Both the position numbers and the translations under genes were made by a program. A stretch of 64,000 bases of DNA from G963667855 sp963667855 (GTDB lineage Bacteria; Planctomycetota; Phycisphaerae; UBA1845). The stretch spans positions 186,001 through 250,000 of the forward strand of contig CAXXKI010000013.1 of assembly GCA_963667855.2 (NCBI GenBank), written 5' to 3'. Shown here one piece after another: positions 35,589 through 43,420 of the stretch; the first letter of the stretch is position 1; the number at the start of each line of letters is the position of its first letter. The notes under the pieces are model-generated. The model searched no databases, was not told the origin of the DNA, and worked only from the letters and a program-made list of their open reading frames with translations.

Positions 35589-36227
35589 ATGACTATTAAA
35601 TTCAAATGTCCCAGCTGTAGTATGAAGCTTCAAAACGACGACAATATGGGGGGAATGGATGATAACTGTCCTGGATGTGGTGGTGTCTTTAAAACGCCTT
35701 TATCCAAGGAGCAGATTGTAGAGAAAAAGCGTATAGAGAAGGAACAGGCACTACGTCAGAAGACGAAACTTAAGGAGGCTGCGGCTGCTGCAACTGCTGC
35801 GGCAGCAATACAAAAACGGGAGGCTGCCGCGCAAAAGGAAAGACGACGCCAGATTGATGATGAGCGAAGGATGGCCGCACAGCGTAAAAAAGAAAGTATC
35901 ATTATATCAACTGGCAGTGTTAGCCAAGATCATAGCATTCTTCAAATCATCTTTGCCGCTGGCGTCCAGAAGTTTGGCGGTAAGGGGTTTTTAACTCCAG
36001 ATTCATCTTTAATGACTGATCAACAGTACAATTCAATGATCGAGGAAGTGTACAATTCAGCAATGGACATTTTTCGGAATAAAGCCGTTGCGGTAGGAGC
36101 GGATGCGATTATCCACGCTAGGTTCGATATTGAGCAAATCGAACTTGCAGAGAAAGGGCTTGTTACATCAGGTAATGCCTTGAGAATCCAGGTATTCTGT
36201 ACAGGAACGGCAGTCAAGTTTATTTGA
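35589..36227 (+). CDS. Zinc-ribbon, coiled-coil protein with YbjQ-like domain
   Basis: The protein has 212 residues. A zinc ribbon (FKCPSC, NCPGCGGVF) is followed by an Ala/Glu/Lys-rich coiled coil (about 40-105). A C-terminal domain follows, with AVGADAIIHARFDIE and RIQVFCTGTAVKF, as in YbjQ/UPF0145 heavy-metal-binding-like proteins. It lies 53 bases after the CFI-box gene. The two zinc-ribbon proteins are probably related in function. No activity can be stated. Confidence 0.65.
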   Translation: MTIKFKCPSCSMKLQNDDNMGGMDDNCPGCGGVFKTPLSKEQIVEKKRIEKEQALRQKTKLKEAAAAATAAAAIQKREAAAQKERRRQIDDERRMAAQRKKESIIISTGSVSQDHSILQIIFAAGVQKFGGKGFLTPDSSLMTDQQYNSMIEEVYNSAMDIFRNKAVAVGADAIIHARFDIEQIELAEKGLVTSGNALRIQVFCTGTAVKFI

Positions 36228-36362
36228 TCGTGATGAATTGGGAAATGTCATCTCCAAGCAAAATAGTCTACGACATTAGCATCGTGATAGTATAGGATAA
36301 GCGAAAATGGTGTTGAATTTCATTGCGTTTAGCGATATATGCAACAATGGAGGATATGTCAG

Positions 36363-37367
36363 ATGCATCGATTTTACGACTTTGCAATAAGACTTGCTGA
36401 GGATAGTAACTTCTTTAGATTCCAAAACAAAGTGGTACATGATGCGTACGGCGCCTTGGGGCAAGCTTACGCAGCAAACGATAATGAAGTGGAAATAGTA
36501 ACAAAATTCGTCAACGCCATAAACGGCAAGTCGTACAACCAACTTCAAATAGCCGCGAATAAAATCCATGGCTCGCGTTCGTATGTGGAATTTAACTTCA
36601 GGGACAAACCTACTACGAAGGAACTTGGTGACATGGCTGTTATCTCTGTTGTTACTTCAGGTGGAAAGCGTTTGTTGCAGCGCCTGTGCATTATTCAGAA
36701 TAAGAAGGCAAAGGGTAAAAAGTGGGGTGTTGATCCAGAGCAGCTTTTCCTTCTCAAGAACTTCCCACCATTTTCAGGCAACCGAGGTATATTCCGTGGA
36801 ATGCACGACGTTGCGTTTCGGAACCGGAGCGGGTGTCTTGGGGCCTATGGCTTACTTGCCGAGCCTGGTGAAATGGTGTTTATGTCGGCACCTGTGTTTG
36901 GTGAGGTTTTGCGCGAGCGTCGTAGTGTATCGATTTGTGATATCGGTAATCCCAATCTTGCCTCGCAAAATGGATCTGCCTCGTCATCTTTTGGAGGGCC
37001 TTTTGCGCATCCACTATTCAATCCCAAAGAATGGTACATGGTTATGCGTGAAGTCTTCCTCCGAATCGGACCATACCCGTGGCCAGGATTCGGCTTTGGT
37101 CTGCCTTTCCTTGGAAATGTACATTATGCACGGGATATTTACGACTTCATTCGTGCATGGACACAGATCAATCTCGGCGAATTCACTTGTTTTCGTGGAG
37201 CAACGATTAATGATGAAGCTGATTCATTTGCGAACCGTCTGATTCGCAGTGCCGGGCTCGAGGGGGATGTGGACTTCCCCGTCATCGGCCAAAATTCGGA
37301 GAGGGAATTCGAGGGAGATATGGCTGTCCTGCTTCTAAAGATGGACGTAGCGCATCAAGAGGGATAG
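36363..37367 (+). CDS. Hypothetical protein with nuclease-like core
   Basis: The protein has 334 residues from the ATG at 36363 (GGAGG upstream; a start at 36339 is possible). TKELGDMAVISVVTSGGK and LCIIQNKKAKGKKWGVDP (about 85-125) have the E..D..QxK spacing of PD-(D/E)XK-like cores, followed by QLFLLKNFPPF, often conserved in such proteins. The second half, with PYPWPGFGFGLPFLG, is not recognised. A DNA- or RNA-cleaving effector is possible. It is the third gene of the plus-strand run after the zinc-ribbon genes. Confidence 0.5.
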   Translation: MHRFYDFAIRLAEDSNFFRFQNKVVHDAYGALGQAYAANDNEVEIVTKFVNAINGKSYNQLQIAANKIHGSRSYVEFNFRDKPTTKELGDMAVISVVTSGGKRLLQRLCIIQNKKAKGKKWGVDPEQLFLLKNFPPFSGNRGIFRGMHDVAFRNRSGCLGAYGLLAEPGEMVFMSAPVFGEVLRERRSVSICDIGNPNLASQNGSASSSFGGPFAHPLFNPKEWYMVMREVFLRIGPYPWPGFGFGLPFLGNVHYARDIYDFIRAWTQINLGEFTCFRGATINDEADSFANRLIRSAGLEGDVDFPVIGQNSEREFEGDMAVLLLKMDVAHQEG

Positions 37368-38063
37368 TTGATTACGCTAGTTCCTGAACTGACGAGTTCG
37401 ATTTTGCTCTGGGGTTCAAGATGGACGGAGTTGTTAACACGGAGGCGACTGTTCAATAGAAAGCTGAGAGTTTGGGCGGAATCTTCTGGCGGAGGGGAGC
37501 GGCCATTTGCGGTTGGAAGCTCGCGAAATAGAGACTACGAGTGTCACCGTGCAGGATAAAACAGTTTTCCCGCACGTTTGGTAATGGCATGAAATGTAGA
37601 CCACGTGGTGTTGAGCCAAGGGTGGACCGGAAAACGCGGAACGAAGACTACCGGATGGTAAATCCACATCTGCCGTAGCCCGACATGCTTCGCTGTCGGC
37701 AGATCAGTATTTAGCCGGATGTCATCACGATTATCGTTGATTCGAAGGCACCGCGGGGTATTGGTCCCTTTTGTTGCTGCGGAATATAGAGACTCATTAT
37801 CTCTGGATGGGCCGATTGGGTTTCGCATCTCTACCCATTCCGGCAACCTCCTCGTGTTGTCCGGACTTACGCGAATTGTGGGCGAATTCGATTGGGTGTA
37901 TGCGGCATGGCTGGGATCATTTTCGCAAGGCGGCCCATTGAGAATCGACAAACGACAGAATAGAATAATAATGGTCCTAATATCGGCGGACTTGCTAGCT
38001 GAAGCCAGACCAGCGAAACTCCGTTCGGAACCACGCCAATGCGTCTATCAAGGAGCACGTACA
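37368..38063. other. Intergenic region
   Basis: No gene is supported. Open frames exist on both strands (37544-37951 minus; the extended frame from 37719 plus). Neither has a ribosome site or family features. Confidence 0.4.
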
Positions 38064-38519
38064 ATGAACCTTCCTACTCACCAAGACGCATGCCGAGAAA
38101 CCGTCCGAATGTACGTGCAGGATTACTCACCAACGCTCTGTGAGGACTTCGATAGGATCTTTGAACTCCTATACAATCAGGCCGTGGATTCCGACTTCCC
38201 AACCCAGGCTCCGACGATGGCTGACTTCGGCAGAGGCGCGCTAGATCCTGGGACACTCAAGGATCTAGGAATAACCTCCCTCTTTGTCATCGCCACATAC
38301 AAGCTATTGTTCCCTGTTCTAGGGAAGTCAGCTGCCGAGACGCTCCAATTGTCGAAGTTTGAGGAGAATAGCGTGGAGCATCTTCAAAGCTCACGCGACA
38401 AGCTTATTCGTCAATTCCCAAAAGCAAAAAAGCACCTCGAATTGAGTTGCCATTTCTGCGAACGCTTCCTGCATAATTTGCTCGCACGAATGCGAGGGGA
38501 CGATGAGAAGCGACGCTAG
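38064..38519 (+). CDS. Small hypothetical partner of the membrane metalloprotease
   Basis: The protein has 151 residues from the ATG at 38064, chosen because AAGGAG lies 8 bases upstream; the frame is open further left to 37719. It is helical: DFDRIFELLYNQAV and DLGITSLFVIATYKLLFPV. A SCHFCERFLHNLLARM segment lies near the end. It overlaps the start of the metalloprotease gene by 17 bases, so the two are coupled. No family recognised. Confidence 0.6.
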   Translation: MNLPTHQDACRETVRMYVQDYSPTLCEDFDRIFELLYNQAVDSDFPTQAPTMADFGRGALDPGTLKDLGITSLFVIATYKLLFPVLGKSAAETLQLSKFEENSVEHLQSSRDKLIRQFPKAKKHLELSCHFCERFLHNLLARMRGDDEKRR

Positions 38520-40197
38520 ATTATCGGTCTTCTTGATACATGGGGCGTCCTTGGACGACGTAACTGATGGCACTGTTGCCTTATTTGCATCTACGGACGT
38601 ATTCTCAGAACGCGTGGGCTACAAGGTCAATCTGCGACCAAGAATAGATTCGAGCTTCATGTACGGCGGAGTTAGACTGCGACGAATAACAATCTCTTTA
38701 TCGGCTACACAAAACACTGTTTCTTGCTCTTTTCATGTGAATTATGATTCCGCGTATTACGCGCGTCATTGGAGTGTGCTTTTAGCCAGTCTTGTCGGGA
38801 CTATACTCTGCTTGCCTTGGAATTCCGCCGTTGCAGGGGTATTCCAAATCCTATGTGCTCTTCTTTTCGTATGGTATGGGTGGGCTCTCGTAGACCGCGA
38901 TGTTCGGTTGAATCATCACCTCTACACTGACTTACAAGGATTCATGGAGAGTGGAATTGCATGGAATGTCACCTGCGTACCCAATCGGCAAGAACGGATA
39001 CTCAAGCCGCTCTACCTGCTCTTCAGTTGCATTGCCTGTATTGGAACGGCAGGTCTTTTCTACTTCGTTGTAGCGGATTTACTCCAATGGCCCCTCTTGT
39101 CAGTTGCTTTCGCGTTCGCCGCCGTTCTATCCATTATCGCTTGCCTTAAGCTTGTCCCCGTAGAGCTACACAGGACGCTTGAGTATTCTGGCATGTTAGT
39201 GCTACCGGTTGCGTATTCCGGCGTATTAATGAGCATGCCAGGTTGGGCCCCGACGCCGTTGCCATGCGGTGCGGGCCTGTTAATGCTATTACCAGTTGTT
39301 ATCATCTCACGAAAGCTTTTGTTAGGTTGGCGACAGAGTTGGCGGCTTTTGCGTGTAGAAACCTTCAGCAGGGACTTTTTTGATGTTCAAAATAGCTCGT
39401 TCTCTTCGCTAATAAGAACCGGAGTGTTCAAAGTATGCTATGGTCTTGTTCTATGCCTCGCGACTGCAAGCATTTACGTCGGCATCGCGACCTCACTTTT
39501 GGCCCTTCTTGGTGTTCGACGACTTTCTTCCGCCGTGATAAGCCCGGGAATTTTGGTTTTAACAATTCCAGGATGGATTTACGTTGGCGCGAGGATAGTA
39601 TCTATTTTTCGAGTTCCTGGCAACGAGATTCGGAACCCCGTATCTCCTTGGGTAATAGCAATTGCATCAGTGATGGAGGAATTGAGGGCACATGACGCGA
39701 TAGAGAATCTGCCCGTTATTGTAGCAACTCCTATCGCTAGTGCAGCCATTGGGAGTCCCGTTGTATTGTGTACTTCTGCACTAGGGCCACAGTGGATGAT
39801 ATTGGTCCCAATACATTTGCAAAACATAAAGCCCAGGCTTGCAGAAGTCTTAATGCTGCACGAGCTGGCGCATGTTGTACTGCATGGTGGTCGAGACCGT
39901 ACTCTTCGGTTAATCGGATGTGCCTCATTGATGGGTGCGTCTGCTTGGGAACCTCTTTTTGCATCTTCTGCTGACGAGGGTGATGCGGACGCATTCACAA
40001 TGAAGTTCCTCGAATCCCGAAGAGCTGATGCGACCGTCTTCCGAGATGCGATCATATACTGTGCCGCGTCACGGCTCGGCGACTCGCAGAGCAGCTCGGA
40101 AAAGGATTGGTCTGAAATTACGGATATGGAATGCCTAATTGCTTCGAATTTTCCACGTAGTTTCGATTACTCAACTCGTCGACGGGCAGGAGATTGA
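38503..40197 (+). CDS. Membrane metalloprotease (M48-like) with HExxH
   Basis: The protein has 564 residues. About seven membrane segments lie between residues 85 and 370. A cytoplasmic C-terminal domain carries MLHELAHVVLHGGRD (HExxH, H453-H457) and SADEGDADAFTM (third ligand E492), the arrangement of M48-type proteases such as HtpX and of BlaR1/MecR1 sensors. Starts with GAGGGGAC before the ATG. It overlaps a small gene upstream, which may be its substrate or partner, as in protease-based signalling. It is the last gene inside the island before the attachment fragment. Confidence 0.75.
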   Translation: MRSDARLSVFLIHGASLDDVTDGTVALFASTDVFSERVGYKVNLRPRIDSSFMYGGVRLRRITISLSATQNTVSCSFHVNYDSAYYARHWSVLLASLVGTILCLPWNSAVAGVFQILCALLFVWYGWALVDRDVRLNHHLYTDLQGFMESGIAWNVTCVPNRQERILKPLYLLFSCIACIGTAGLFYFVVADLLQWPLLSVAFAFAAVLSIIACLKLVPVELHRTLEYSGMLVLPVAYSGVLMSMPGWAPTPLPCGAGLLMLLPVVIISRKLLLGWRQSWRLLRVETFSRDFFDVQNSSFSSLIRTGVFKVCYGLVLCLATASIYVGIATSLLALLGVRRLSSAVISPGILVLTIPGWIYVGARIVSIFRVPGNEIRNPVSPWVIAIASVMEELRAHDAIENLPVIVATPIASAAIGSPVVLCTSALGPQWMILVPIHLQNIKPRLAEVLMLHELAHVVLHGGRDRTLRLIGCASLMGASAWEPLFASSADEGDADAFTMKFLESRRADATVFRDAIIYCAASRLGDSQSSSEKDWSEITDMECLIASNFPRSFDYSTRRRAGD

Positions 40198-40410
40198 CTG
40201 ATTCAGGAGGAGTACGTCAGGCGGGAAAGACGGTGCTACGGTGCCGATAGAACGCTTGTATGCTCTGATCAGGCAGAATGATTGAATGTTGGCTCTGCAA
40301 CTTTCCCCAATGAACCTAGTGAAGATTGTAGGAAGATACCGCCAGATTTCCGCCAGGTGGAAAACGCTAACTATTGATCTGACAGGGGGTAAGACGACTT
40401 GTCAGGCGTC
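40198..40410. other. Right end of the island, noncoding
   Basis: No gene. CTGACA and TGTCAG (about 40379-40406) form an inverted repeat beside the tRNA fragment, and could be a recombinase arm site. GGTGGAAAACGC and similar GG-rich words precede it. Confidence 0.4.
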
Positions 40411-40440
40411 GCTGGCATTCTACCACTGAATTACGCCCGC
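40411..40440 (-). pseudogene. Displaced 5' half of a tRNA-Gly gene (island attachment remnant)
   Basis: Read on the minus strand, the bases give a GCGGGCG acceptor strand, TA, a D-arm (ATTC-AGTGGTA-GAAT), G, and an anticodon stem strand CCAGC. This equals the 5' half of a bacterial tRNA-Gly. The next bases, GACGCC, do not form an anticodon loop or 3' half. The gene is cut at the anticodon stem, as expected when an element integrates in the anticodon region and supplies a new half. The restored tRNA-Gly would lie beyond position 1 next to the integrase. Confidence 0.8.
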
Positions 40441-40445
40441 GATTG

Positions 40446-40470
40446 TAAGTCATTTTAAAAAAATGACTTA
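40446..40470. repeat. Perfect palindrome beside the tRNA-Gly remnant
   Basis: TAAGTCATTTT-AAA-AAAATGACTTA has 11-base perfect arms, 5 bases from the 5' end of the tRNA remnant. It could be a terminator-like hairpin of the tRNA's former upstream region or a recombinase binding site. Confidence 0.55.
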
Positions 40471-41012
40471 TGTTTGTTGCCGCCAGTTGGCAATGCCGGT
40501 TTTTTCCTCAATAATTTCCCTTTTGGGCCAGGAAACCAGCCAAAACCAGCGAGTGTTAAAGATAGCGTCAGCGGGGGCGCTTGGCAAGGATGGAGTTTTA
40601 TATTTGCCTGGTGGAGGAGATGGGGGACAGTGGTGAGTGAGGCTTTTTGTTGGCGGCGCGAAGGAATCCGGTCCCGGTAGTCGGTGGTGGATTAAATGGT
40701 CCGTCTGCCCACCTGAGGTGATCAGGGCCGACGATAATAGCGTTTAGTGATTGTGACGGTCGGCGAGAGGCCGGCGGTTAACGTTCTGAGGTGTTGTTCG
40801 CCGGTCAAAAAGTTCTTGCCATGTTTCCAGAATGTGATCAAGCCGGATAATCTACATGTTTGAGAATAAGAGATGCTCATGGTGCTTCAACTTCAAGCAG
40901 TTGATGTTTCATTAGTTTCATTGGGAAAGGAAATTTTTATATCGATTGGGTTATACCATCAATAATCAAATCTGGCAATATTCAGTAGAAGAGCAGGTCG
41001 ATAGATTACTCG
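40471..41012. other. Host intergenic region
   Basis: No supported gene. GGTCGGCGAGAGGCCGGC near 40759-40776 forms a small hairpin. A short frame at 40474-40680 (plus) is not convincing. Confidence 0.4.
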
Positions 41013-41489
41013 GTGGCATTGAGGAGTCGAGTTGTTGCTAAACTGGAAAGTTATGATGGTACGCGTTATGTCTGGGGCGGGGAGGGATTTGCCGGCATCG
41101 ATTGTTCCGGACTGGTGCGGAGCAGTTTAATCAACGCCTGTGTTGTCGAGGGGGTGTGGTCTCTCGACGGCGAATTGTTGCGTCATGCCGCGTCTCTCTG
41201 GTGGCATGACGGGTCGGCTATCGCTCTTAGAAGCGAATATCGCGATCAATGCCGCAAGCTGTTTGAAACTCCGGCGATTAACGAGTTGGACCTCTCCAGA
41301 CTCAAGCCGGGAGATTTTGCCGTAACCACAACCGGGCGACACGTTCTGGCGTATATTGGGAATAATAGATGGATAGGAGCGGACCCCATAGCCGGCGAGG
41401 TGATAATCATCCCGGTTTCACCGGGCGGCGTCCGCTGGCTTGAAGTTCCACTGACGATACTTCGTTGGAGGGTACTGAACGAAGGATGA
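41013..41489 (+). CDS. NlpC/P60-family peptidase
   Basis: The protein has 158 residues from a GTG at 41013; an in-frame stop at 40986 limits longer starts. TRYVWGGEGFAGIDCSGLVR has the catalytic Cys of NlpC/P60 peptidases, and TTGRHVLAYIG holds the His. The end (IGADPIAGEVIIIP) gives the third polar residue region. These enzymes cut peptidoglycan peptides or amide bonds. No signal peptide is visible, so it may be cytoplasmic or exported by another route. The first host gene right of the island. Confidence 0.78.
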   Translation: MALRSRVVAKLESYDGTRYVWGGEGFAGIDCSGLVRSSLINACVVEGVWSLDGELLRHAASLWWHDGSAIALRSEYRDQCRKLFETPAINELDLSRLKPGDFAVTTTGRHVLAYIGNNRWIGADPIAGEVIIIPVSPGGVRWLEVPLTILRWRVLNEG

Positions 41490-41860
41490 GGATGATGTTC
41501 TTTGGTAAAAACATGGGCAGATACTTGGTTTTTTTCGTTTTTGGGAAACGGAGTTTTGCTATGCCTCGTAAAGAGTAACGATAAGTTTCGGGGAGCATGC
41601 CAGTGAATACTAGCGACTCTCCTATTCAGTCGGGGCCGGTCATATCAATAATGACTAGCTGGTTCCCGTGCTTGCTGATCCGCCAGGATTTCCTTGGCAG
41701 CTATTAGGAGGCTTCCAGCTTTGTCGATTATTCTCGCTTGGTTTCTGCTGGAAACGGCATTTCGGACGGCTTCTCGCTGTTTTTTCTCGAAATATCCCAA
41801 AAATCGCCATATTAATAAAGTATACTTTACTAAGAGGCGATATTTAGGTAGGATATTGGG
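41490..41860. other. Intergenic region with an uncertain small frame
   Basis: A minus-strand frame (41878-41645, 77 residues) overlaps the next gene's start by 18 bases and has a helical basic middle (KKQREAVRNAVSSRNQARI). No family or ribosome site supports it. TAAAGTATACTTTA (41816-41829) is a perfect palindrome about 35 bases before the ATPase gene and may be an operator. Confidence 0.35.
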
Positions 41861-43309
41861 ATGATCGGCTCTAAACAAGAACTATTCACGGTGCTTCGTA
41901 AATACAACCCCTGGTGGGAATCGGGAGCGGTCCCTGACTTACCGCCTTGGCATCGGGCAGTTTTTCGGGAGGTTCGCCAGTGGTTGATCGATCCGCCTGC
42001 TCACCGGGCTATCCTTTTAAGTGGCGCCCGGCAGGTTGGAAAAACCACGTTGCTGCTCCAGGCAATCCAGGCGTTGCTCGATGACGGCGTATCCCCAGAG
42101 CGAATTTTATATGTCACCTTCGACCACCCGCTATTAAAACTGCTCGGGGTGGACGGTTTGCTCAAAGTGTGGCGAGAAATGGTGCCAGTGACAGCGGAGA
42201 CGGAGTATCTGTTCCTTGATGAAATACAGTACACGCCGGATTGGCAGACATGGTTGAAACACCAGGTGGATTTCGAGAAGAAACGGCGAATAGCTGTAAC
42301 CGGATCGGCCATGCCGCTTGCTTCTGATAGTCCCGAATCTGGTGTGGGTCGTTGGCACACTGTTAAATTGCCAACGCTGTCATTTTATGAATACCTGCAG
42401 ATAAAACAAATCGATATTCCAGATCTTCCGTCGGTTAAATCTCTGGCGTCGCTTTTTGAATGGTCTGATGCGGATAGAATTCGCGTTTCTGAGGTGGCAA
42501 AACCGTTGGTCGCTTATTTTCACGACTATTTGCTTCGAGGAGGTTTTCCCCAGACCGCTATGATTGAAAATATCACTGTAGCTCAGAAGCTTTTACGTGA
42601 AGATATTGTGGACAAGGTTCTCAAACGCGACATGACGGCCCTTTATGGCGTACGTCGAATTCTGGAATTGGAAAAAACATTTCTCTATCTTTGCCTGCAC
42701 GATGGCGGCATTCTTGATATGGGCGCGTTATGCAAGGGGCTGAGTGTTAAAAAGCCGACGGCCAACAGTTTTCTCGATCTTCTGGAAGCGGCTCACCTGA
42801 TTTATCGATTAGCGCCTTTCGGTTATGGCAAGGAGATTCTAAGGGCGCGATATAAAATCTACCTTGCTGATGCGGCTATTGCCGGAAGTGTCCTGCTGAA
42901 GGGAAAGTCCCTTCTGGAAGATGGCTCAAAGCTCGCAGCGGTTGTCGAGACCGCGTTTTTCAAACACGTATACACGCGCTATTACGCAACCAGTATCGGT
43001 TTTTCATATTGGCGAGGCAAAAAGGATTACGAAGTGGACATAGTGGCTGAGGTCCACGACGAGCTCATTCCGTTTGAAGTAAAGTATTCGCCGTCCGTTG
43101 ACCTGCGTGATTTAAAAGGAATGCGTTTATTGTGTGAGCAGCGGAATATTTCGCGAGCGTATGTTATTACGCGGGATATCGAAGACTTTTCCATTCTTTC
43201 AATGAGTGATAATGTAAAAACGAAAAAGTCTGTAGCCGAACAGCCGGTGATTTTGAAAATTCCCGCTCCGTTGGCGTGTTATTGGTTATCGCAATCAGAA
43301 CACGAATAA
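41861..43309 (+). CDS. AAA+ ATPase with DUF4143 domain
   Basis: The protein has 482 residues. LLSGARQVGKTTLLLQ (about 46-61) is Walker A and EYLFLDEIQYTPDWQ the Walker B with the DEIQ form of the AAA_14/DUF4143 family. The C-terminal DUF4143 nuclease-like part has KDYEVDIVAEVHDELIPFEV and KYSPSVD. Such ATPases are widespread, often near toxin-like genes, and their role is not known. An AAAGTATACTTT palindrome precedes it. It converges with valS. Confidence 0.82.
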   Translation: MIGSKQELFTVLRKYNPWWESGAVPDLPPWHRAVFREVRQWLIDPPAHRAILLSGARQVGKTTLLLQAIQALLDDGVSPERILYVTFDHPLLKLLGVDGLLKVWREMVPVTAETEYLFLDEIQYTPDWQTWLKHQVDFEKKRRIAVTGSAMPLASDSPESGVGRWHTVKLPTLSFYEYLQIKQIDIPDLPSVKSLASLFEWSDADRIRVSEVAKPLVAYFHDYLLRGGFPQTAMIENITVAQKLLREDIVDKVLKRDMTALYGVRRILELEKTFLYLCLHDGGILDMGALCKGLSVKKPTANSFLDLLEAAHLIYRLAPFGYGKEILRARYKIYLADAAIAGSVLLKGKSLLEDGSKLAAVVETAFFKHVYTRYYATSIGFSYWRGKKDYEVDIVAEVHDELIPFEVKYSPSVDLRDLKGMRLLCEQRNISRAYVITRDIEDFSILSMSDNVKTKKSVAEQPVILKIPAPLACYWLSQSEHE

Positions 43310-43356
43310 GCGATTACAGGTGGGGAATATCTTTTTCTGTGGGCTGTAGGGCGGGG

Positions 43357-43401
43357 CAACGAACCCGATGCGTGTACATATGCGTTTCATCGGGTTCGTT
43401 G
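43357..43401. terminator. Hairpin between convergent genes
   Basis: CAACGAACCCGATG (43357-43370) and CATCGGGTTCGTTG (43388-43401) are perfect 14-base arms around a 17-base loop. It lies between the convergent ATPase and valS genes. No long T run follows, so it may be a bidirectional terminator or structural block. Confidence 0.6.
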
Positions 43402-43420
43402 ATCCGACCTGCGATTGGGT

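Larger units (their letters stand above)
1..40440. mobile_element. Large integrated genomic island, left end outside the window
   Basis: The left edge carries a tyrosine integrase with an excisionase-like gene. The right edge stops at a 30-base fragment identical in form to the 5' half of a tRNA-Gly gene. Between them lie phage- or plasmid-like replication genes, a second recombinase, an IS, methyltransferases and many defence genes, several broken. To the right of the fragment the content changes abruptly to housekeeping genes. I infer one integrated element of more than 40 kb, perhaps a composite because of the second recombinase at 20450. The intact tRNA-Gly and the left attachment site should lie just beyond position 1. 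Confidence 0.75.

Noticed and set aside
37544..37951. 135-residue minus-strand frame and long plus-strand extension before 38064
   Set aside because: No ribosome site or recognisable domain; the start at 38064 has a good AAGGAG.
41645..41878. 77-residue minus-strand frame before the DUF4143 ATPase
   Set aside because: Overlaps the next start and lacks a ribosome site; kept only as a remark.
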